Shown in pieces: positions 6,566 to 11,158 of a stretch of DNA of 11,158 nucleotides. The notes under the pieces are model-generated. The model did no database searches and was not told where the DNA came from. It worked only from the letters and a program-made list of their open reading frames with translations. The translations under genes were made by a program, and so were the position numbers. This DNA is from a bacterium (GTDB lineage: Bacteria; CSSED10-310; JAJRTK01). The stretch is from assembly GCA_024278345.1 (NCBI GenBank), contig JAJRTK010000495.1:1-11158 (forward strand), read 5' to 3'. The number at the start of each line of letters is the position of its first letter. Position 1 is the first letter of the stretch.

Positions 6566-8473
6566 ATGACCGCGGACTCCCCAATGCTATTGAGTTTCAA
6601 GAGAAAGGCCACTGTTTTCTGGCTTGCGGTATCCGACCTCAAGCACGAATGGATCCTCTCCGCCTGTATGGTCCTTTCCATCATGGCCGTCCTCTCGCCG
6701 CTTCTCTTTCTATTTGGCCTCAAACACGGCCTCATCACCATTTACACGCGCCATATCACGGAAAATCCTATCAACAGGGAGATTCGGCCTTTAAGCAGCC
6801 GGCTGTACGAAAAGGAGTGGTTCCAAGAGCTCAGGAAACGGCCCGACACCGTCTTCGTCATCCCCAACACTCGCCTCATTGCCGCAACCGTAAGAGCTCG
6901 CGCAAAAGAGTCCACGGGGAAGGTGGAGCTGGAGCTGGTCCCAACGGCGGAGGGAGATCCGCTGCTCGCCGACAACGGCACGCCGATCCCGGCCAGCGGA
7001 GAATGCGTGTTGACTCACCTGGCCGCCGAAAAGCTCGCGGTCAAGGCCGGCCAAAGCATCACCATTGAGGCAAACCGCCTCACCGCCCGCGGCAAATCGG
7101 AGATCGTCACCACGAAGCTCCAGGTCAAGGGGGTCTTGCCCATCCGCGCCAGCTCGCGGCGCCTGATTTTCACGCCTCTCCCTTTATTGGAATCCATCGA
7201 ACGGTTCAAGGACGGAATGGCCGTCGCAAAATATGGATGGCCGGGAAAACTGCCTCGGGCACTGCCCCGGTACACGGGAGTCGTGGTGATCACTCCGCGG
7301 CAATTGGACAAAATCAGGCGGCAACATCTCATCGTCGTTACAGGCTTCACGCGCCTGGAAGAGTGGTCCTTGCGGGATCTGCTGGAAAAGCGTGGAGTTC
7401 GTCTCGAAAAGGGCAACGTCCTCTTCCTTTCAACCCGAAGCTCCCTGGTAGACAAAAGCAGCATCCGGAATGTCCGCAACCGGCTTCGGGGCAAGAGGGC
7501 GGTTCTATTGCCCTACGTTCCCGCCCTGGAAGCCCATCTTCAGGTCGCCGGGAAAGAAGGGGCAAAGCTCTCTCTCTATGGTGTCTCTCCCGATAAGTCC
7601 CTGGAGGAGCTTAACCCAAAGGACGAGCTTCCTCGGTGGGGAAGCTCCGGCGACTCCGGAAGCGAGCTCCTACAAATCGCACTTCCCAGGGGAATGGCTC
7701 AGGCTGGAGAAAAGGTCGTCGTCCGGGTACAGGGTGGCCACGGCATCCTGGAGTTCCCGGCCACGGTTGTATCGGTTCCCTCACCCTTCCCCTCTGGCGC
7801 TCTCATCCCCGGAAGACTGGCTGGGATTCTGAAGTTGTTGGACAAGCGAGAGGTCCGTTCCGCGCCAGACGAGGGAGCCTTCTTGCTCTCGCGGAAGGGG
7901 TACTCGAGTTTCCGGGTGTACGCGAAGACGATCCACGAAGTCGATGGGCTCCGACGGTTTTTCGAAAACCAGTCGATTCCCGTGCGGTCCCAGGTCCAGA
8001 AGATCGCCAGCGTTCTTCAACTGACCGGCTACCTGGACCTCATCTACCTGCTCATCGCCGCCGTGGCCATACTCGGGACCATCACGGCGATGATGGCCAG
8101 TCTTTACGCATCGGTGGAGCGCAAGCGGCGCGAATGGGGAGTGCTGCGCCTGATCGGGCTTTCGGGAGTCGCCCTTTTCCGATTTCCCATCTATCAGGGA
8201 GGAATTCTCGCCCTCGGGGGGCTGCTCCTTTCCATCGGCCTGTTCGAGATCCTGTCATCGATCTCCGACCCTCTTTTTCGCCCCTACGTGGAGCAGCTCC
8301 TGGGTTTTCCCATCACGGCGCTCCGGAACAGCCCGCGGGGGATTTGCACAATCCCCGCCCCCTACTACGCGGCCTCCTTCGCTTTGACCCTTGTCGTTTC
8401 TTGTGTCGCTTCGATCATCGCGGCACGCCGGGTTCAGGGCGTCGATCCGGCGGAGGTGCTCAGGGATGAGTGA
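6566..8473 (+). CDS. FtsX-type ABC permease, TagS/LolC-like
   Basis: A 635-residue inner-membrane protein with the classical MacB/LolC/FtsX arrangement. There is one membrane segment near the N-terminus (about 30-51), then a very large extracytoplasmic domain (about 55-485), then three segments at about 492-514, 541-562 and 599-618. The loop ERKRREWGVLRLIGLS (518-533) is the typical FtsX coupling region that touches the ATPase, and the end AARRVQGVDPAEVLRDE is typical of the family. Such permeases move by mechanotransmission rather than carrying small solutes, acting on lipoproteins or signalling partners. Pairing with the preceding ATPase and the following FGE-fold protein suggests TagS. The ribosome site is AAAAGG before ATG 6566. 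The stop is 34 bases before the next start, so the genes are probably cotranscribed. Family firm, TagS role inferred from order. Confidence 0.87.
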   Translation: MTADSPMLLSFKRKATVFWLAVSDLKHEWILSACMVLSIMAVLSPLLFLFGLKHGLITIYTRHITENPINREIRPLSSRLYEKEWFQELRKRPDTVFVIPNTRLIAATVRARAKESTGKVELELVPTAEGDPLLADNGTPIPASGECVLTHLAAEKLAVKAGQSITIEANRLTARGKSEIVTTKLQVKGVLPIRASSRRLIFTPLPLLESIERFKDGMAVAKYGWPGKLPRALPRYTGVVVITPRQLDKIRRQHLIVVTGFTRLEEWSLRDLLEKRGVRLEKGNVLFLSTRSSLVDKSSIRNVRNRLRGKRAVLLPYVPALEAHLQVAGKEGAKLSLYGVSPDKSLEELNPKDELPRWGSSGDSGSELLQIALPRGMAQAGEKVVVRVQGGHGILEFPATVVSVPSPFPSGALIPGRLAGILKLLDKREVRSAPDEGAFLLSRKGYSSFRVYAKTIHEVDGLRRFFENQSIPVRSQVQKIASVLQLTGYLDLIYLLIAAVAILGTITAMMASLYASVERKRREWGVLRLIGLSGVALFRFPIYQGGILALGGLLLSIGLFEILSSISDPLFRPYVEQLLGFPITALRNSPRGICTIPAPYYAASFALTLVVSCVASIIAARRVQGVDPAEVLRDE

Positions 8474-8507
8474 GTGGCGCAATAGAAACTATCACAGGAA
8501 GGGAACA

Positions 8508-9590
8508 ATGGGGGAAACCCGTGAAAAGGCGAGCAGCGCGAACGGCTGTGAGAGATGGGAGCGGAAGTCAACCCAAAGAACCAACAGCGTTTGGCCGAAA
8601 CTGTCTCCCCAAGGGGATACGAACCAACAAACTGGCAAAGGGGCCAAGCCAACAAACCGGGCTCTCGCTCCCCTTGGGCGGCGTTTCCCATGGATGCTTC
8701 TCCTGTTTTGTCTCCTGGAAGCAATGCCCTTGAGGAGCGAGGCCCACAATCCTCGCCCCACCGCGGGTGACTTCGTTCTTCCCATGCCCAATGGGGAAGA
8801 AATGGTGTTTCGCCGCGTCTTCCTGGACAAGGGTGCCGACCTATTCGCCATCCGCATCTTCCAAGTTGGTGAAGAAAAAGGGGTTTTGGGGGAGGAATCC
8901 GTGAAGGTCGGGCTGGGTGGAGAGTTTCTTGAAAAGAACAGCCACGGCGCTCTGGACTGGGTCTACTACCTGGGCAAATACGAGGTCACCGAGGGCCAGT
9001 ATCTCGCCATCATGGGGCCTGGAAGTCGTTCGCCGAGTCAGAAGCCGGCGGCGGGGCATTCCTGGTTTGAAGTCCAGGAGTTTCTTCACCGCTACAACCT
9101 CTGGTTATTCGAGAACGCGGCATCGGCCCTCCCCAAGAACGACGGGGTGACGGGATTTCTTCGCCTCCCCACCGAAGTCGAATGGGAGTTTGCGGCAAGG
9201 GGTGGAAGCACGGCTCCCAAAGAGCTTTTCAAGAAGAAGCATCCCTATGCCGGCGCCCTCGAAAGGTTCGAGTGGTTCTCCGGGCCTCGTTCTTCCGGGA
9301 ACAAGCTCAAGCGGGCTGGCTTGAGGAAGCCTAACCCTTTGGGCCTTCACGACATGCTGGGAAACGTCCAGGAAATGACGGGATCGTTGTACCAGGTGGA
9401 GTATTACCAGGGCAGCGTGGGAGGCTTCGTGGCCAGAGGCGGACACTACTTGTCGCCCAGGAGTGAGATCCGGGTCGCCCGGCGGGTGGAGATCCCCTTC
9501 TATCAGGAGGGAAGGCCCTCGAAAGATAAGACGATGGGCTTCCGAGTCATGGTGGCTTCCACAATCCATACCTCTCCCCAACGACGGTAA
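8508..9590 (+). CDS. FGE/SUMF1-fold protein, TagR-like, probably non-catalytic
   Basis: A 360-residue product. I chose ATG 8508 because AGGAAGGGA lies just upstream; the in-frame region before it overlaps the permease gene. A membrane or signal segment (about 62-79, MLLLFCLLEAMPLRSEA, preceded by Arg58-Arg59) follows an unusually long, polar 60-residue head. The rest shows the formylglycine-generating enzyme fold: YYLGKYEVTEGQY, FLRLPTEVEWEFAARGG, NPLGLHDMLGNVQEM, FVARGGHYLSPRSEIRVARR and MGFRVMV. The two active-site cysteines of true FGE, expected after the RGG motif, are replaced (Ser and a non-Cys residue), so sulfatase activation is unlikely. TagR, which promotes PpkA activation in the periplasm, is a non-enzymatic member of this family. 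The gene ends at TAA 9588-9590, after which the same frame runs on open for another 650 bases, so the product may be truncated. Confidence 0.85.
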   Translation: MGETREKASSANGCERWERKSTQRTNSVWPKLSPQGDTNQQTGKGAKPTNRALAPLGRRFPWMLLLFCLLEAMPLRSEAHNPRPTAGDFVLPMPNGEEMVFRRVFLDKGADLFAIRIFQVGEEKGVLGEESVKVGLGGEFLEKNSHGALDWVYYLGKYEVTEGQYLAIMGPGSRSPSQKPAAGHSWFEVQEFLHRYNLWLFENAASALPKNDGVTGFLRLPTEVEWEFAARGGSTAPKELFKKKHPYAGALERFEWFSGPRSSGNKLKRAGLRKPNPLGLHDMLGNVQEMTGSLYQVEYYQGSVGGFVARGGHYLSPRSEIRVARRVEIPFYQEGRPSKDKTMGFRVMVASTIHTSPQRR

Positions 9591-9641
9591 AAGCGCAAGA
9601 AGGAATGGGGTGAGTACAAGAAGAGCCGGCTGCCTCCGGCG

Positions 9642-10247
9642 TTGCCGGGTGCGACCCTTTCCCTCAACGTCCGGCGAGCCGCCACCAATGCGGACCTCCG
9701 AGGTCTGCTGAAAAACCTGGAGAATCAGATTCGGAGCAACGCCCCTGAGGTGTTCAGCCCCCTCAAGGGCGATTTCCGCAGATTGAGTGGACTCCTCGAC
9801 AACCTTGAATCCCTCAGCAAGAGAGGGGAGCTCAAGTATGCCTTCGCCCTTGTGAAGATCGGTGTCGAAGCGGCGGGAATGACGACTGTCATGGCGTTTC
9901 AGAAGCTCCCCGTGAAAAGAGACGCTCTGAAAAAGCTGGAGAAAGGTGGCTACTCGAAGCTGGTTGCCAAGGTCAAAGCGCAGATCGCCGAGCTCGAGTC
10001 CAATATCGACCGCGGCATAGAGCGTTACGGAACGATCTTCGACGAATTGGGCGAGCTTGACGACGACGTCGTTCGAAAGAGCTTCGGGGATTACATCGGA
10101 TGGGTTCGTCGTCAGGGTCCCAAGTACGGCAGGCAGCTCAAATCCGCCAAGCTCATGCAACGCCACTTCCAGACCTATCTTCAGACCAGGCGCTGGGATG
10201 GCGCCACCTGGAGAAGCGCTCTCAAAAACCTTTCCAAATCTCCTTGA
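9642..10247 (+). CDS. Helical protein, likely the detached C-terminal part of the TagR-like protein
   Basis: The frame is the same as the upstream FGE-fold gene and is open from directly after its TAA (9591) to TGA 10247. The first possible start is TTG 9642, with no ribosome site before it, giving 201 residues. The codons between 9591 and 9642 (KRKKEWGEYKKSRLPPA) already have the G/C-rich third positions of coding sequence here. The product is rich in charged residues and predicted helices (for example DALKKLEKGGYSKLVAKVKAQ, IDRGIERYGTIFDELGELDDD), has no signal peptide and matches no family I can name. Best reading: the C-terminal helical region of an ancestral protein of about 579 residues, split by one stop codon. 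Otherwise it is a separately translated gene with a poor start. The coding frame is credible; the start is not settled. Confidence 0.6.
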   Translation: MPGATLSLNVRRAATNADLRGLLKNLENQIRSNAPEVFSPLKGDFRRLSGLLDNLESLSKRGELKYAFALVKIGVEAAGMTTVMAFQKLPVKRDALKKLEKGGYSKLVAKVKAQIAELESNIDRGIERYGTIFDELGELDDDVVRKSFGDYIGWVRRQGPKYGRQLKSAKLMQRHFQTYLQTRRWDGATWRSALKNLSKSP

Positions 10248-10291
10248 GCTCCGCCTTCCCGGGCGATTCAAGCACAGGGAGATTCTTAATC

Positions 10292-10299
10292 AAGGAGGA
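10292..10299 (+). promoter_or_regulatory. Ribosome binding site deciding a GTG start
   Basis: AAGGAGGA lies 7 bases before GTG 10307 and is the strongest Shine-Dalgarno in the operon. It selects GTG 10307 over the upstream in-frame ATG at 10100, which lies inside the preceding gene, and it places a clean signal peptide at the N-terminus. Confidence 0.7.
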
Positions 10300-10306
10300 A
10301 GAAAAC

Positions 10307-11155
10307 GTGAAACGTAAGTCCATAGCCTATCTAGTCACCGCCAGCTTATTGGTTTGTCTTTCGGTCACCACGGCGTCGTCCGCGCTGGCTAGGAAGCGGA
10401 AGAAGGACCAGAAAACGGAGGCAGCCTCGAGCTCCGCAAAGGAGGATCGTCGGATCAAGGTTCAGGGGATCATGGAAACCATCATCTTCTCCAAGCTCGG
10501 CAGACTTGGCGCGTCCGTGGTTCTGAAGAAGGTCATGGGGAAACAGGATGCTCAGATCATTCTGAACCTCATCGAAGGAGGGATCCTCTACGTCGGCGCA
10601 CGCAGGACCACCAAAATCCTGAAGCAGAGGAAGAAATATCGAAGCGATGAAGAGTGGATTGCGGCCGTCAGCAAATCCTCGAGAGAGAACAATGATCGAG
10701 CAGCGGCGAACAACAAGAAACTTCAAAGCGAGCTCAACATTCTGACAGTGCAAGTCTTGGAGCTCGAAAGCAAGCTGAAGAAGGGGACGGCCAAGGAAAA
10801 AGAGCTTGTCGCCATGCGCGGCATTCTCAAAAAGAAACGGAACGAGGCATGGAGTGCCGCCGCCGCGCTGCGGGGTGAGGCAAAGAAAATTGAGAAGCGG
10901 TTCAAGGCAAAAAAGATCGAGTCGGAGCAAATGTATGCCCAGCTCCGCAAAACTCTGGAAGAAAAGCAGAAACGCGCTGAAGAGCTCGACGAGCTAGCAG
11001 ACAGTTTTGCGTCGCAATCGCTCCTGGTTGGGGACCGATCAGATCCGGTTGACAAGTCCACGCACGAAAGGAACCCACCGTTCAATTTCGTGAATCCCAT
11101 CCAGCCCGCCACCGGCAAGATGCCGGTGCCACCGTTTCGGCGAAGACAATTGTAA
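10307..11155 (+). CDS. Exported coiled-coil protein of unknown function (TagQ position)
   Basis: A 282-residue product from GTG 10307. Residues 1-28 form a signal peptide (MKRKSIAYLVTASLLVCLSV..., cut likely after SSALA28). The Cys at 17 lacks a small residue before it, so this is not a good lipobox. A Lys/Arg/Ser-rich stretch is followed by a moderately hydrophobic segment (about 55-100, GRLGASVVLKKVMG, ILNLIEGGILYVGARR). A long charged coiled coil spans about 125-240, full of Lys, Glu, Ala and Leu heptads (LQSELNILTVQVLELESKLKK). I do not recognise the family. It sits where tagQ, an outer-membrane lipoprotein gene, lies in the Pseudomonas cluster, but resemblance is by position only. Its last residues (about 264-274, NPIQPATGKMP) translate a hairpin repeat, so the C-terminus may have been rewritten by repeat insertion. 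Confidence 0.75.
   Translation: MKRKSIAYLVTASLLVCLSVTTASSALARKRKKDQKTEAASSSAKEDRRIKVQGIMETIIFSKLGRLGASVVLKKVMGKQDAQIILNLIEGGILYVGARRTTKILKQRKKYRSDEEWIAAVSKSSRENNDRAAANNKKLQSELNILTVQVLELESKLKKGTAKEKELVAMRGILKKKRNEAWSAAAALRGEAKKIEKRFKAKKIESEQMYAQLRKTLEEKQKRAEELDELADSFASQSLLVGDRSDPVDKSTHERNPPFNFVNPIQPATGKMPVPPFRRRQL
11110..11128. repeat. REP-like hairpin at the 3' end of the last gene
   Basis: CACCGGCA (11110-11117) and TGCCGGTG (11121-11128) form a perfect 8-bp stem around AGA. The unit, with its flanking GCC/GCCAC, resembles interspersed palindromic repeats common in several GC-rich phyla. It lies inside the reading frame, close to the stop codon. Confidence 0.5.
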
Positions 11156-11158
11156 AGC

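Noticed and set aside
5710-6741. Minus-strand frame of 343 codons across the ATPase and permease start
   Set aside because: Antisense to a textbook ABC ATPase with all motifs; the product has no recognisable domain.
9610-9711. GTG 9610 with AAGAAGGA upstream as the start of the gene after the FGE-fold gene
   Set aside because: It is in the wrong frame and stops after 33 codons, so it cannot start the helical protein without a frameshift.
9105-10271. Minus-strand frame of 388 codons opposite the end of the FGE-fold gene and the helical continuation
   Set aside because: Long because of GC-rich codon bias. It covers the coding-like FGE motifs RLPTEVEWEFAARGG and GNVQEM on the other strand and has no family signature.

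Overview
The window comes from a GC-rich, Gram-negative-type bacterium. Four products carry secretion or membrane signals, there is a LolD/FtsX-type ABC pair, and sigma-54 regulation is visible. The phylum cannot be fixed from the sequence. The gene content (caspase-like protease, formylglycine-enzyme-fold protein, vWA protein, GAF-type sigma-54 activator) and hairpin-rich repeats fit large-genome lineages such as Desulfobacterota, Myxococcota, Planctomycetota or Verrucomicrobiota.

Layout. Positions about 58-350 hold a hairpin-dense block without a convincing gene. Its many nested stems and long-range pairings look like a structured non-coding RNA or small mobile RNA element. It abuts, and seems to have destroyed, a minus-strand gene (start 1141) for a GAF plus AAA+ sigma-54 activator, recognisable only through its Walker A region. 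Next on the minus strand is an exported caspase-family protease (1402-2919) with a C-terminal carbohydrate-binding-like jelly roll. A 445-bp divergent intergenic region (2920-3364) follows. It carries an excellent sigma-54 promoter firing rightwards, a weaker one firing leftwards, and a dyad that could be an enhancer site.

Rightwards runs one apparent operon: a membrane-anchored SH3-like/vWA protein (3365-5608), an ABC ATPase (5665-6432), an FtsX-type permease (6566-8473), a formylglycine-generating-enzyme-fold protein (8508-9590), an in-frame helical continuation after a single TAA (about 9591-10247), and an exported coiled-coil protein (10307-11155).

Interpretation. The order vWA protein, ATPase, permease, FGE-fold protein matches ppkA-tagT-tagS-tagR of the type VI secretion threonine-phosphorylation pathway, as I recall it from Pseudomonas HSI-I. 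Here the PpkA-like protein has no kinase domain, only a 31-residue cytoplasmic tail, and no T6SS structural gene is visible. A caspase-like protease is transcribed divergently from the shared control region. I infer an envelope-sensing module (TagTSR-like) tied to a periplasmic protease and controlled by sigma-54, with a GAF-AAA+ activator resembling VasH encoded close by but broken. The functional link between protease and TagTSR-like module is inference from position and regulation.
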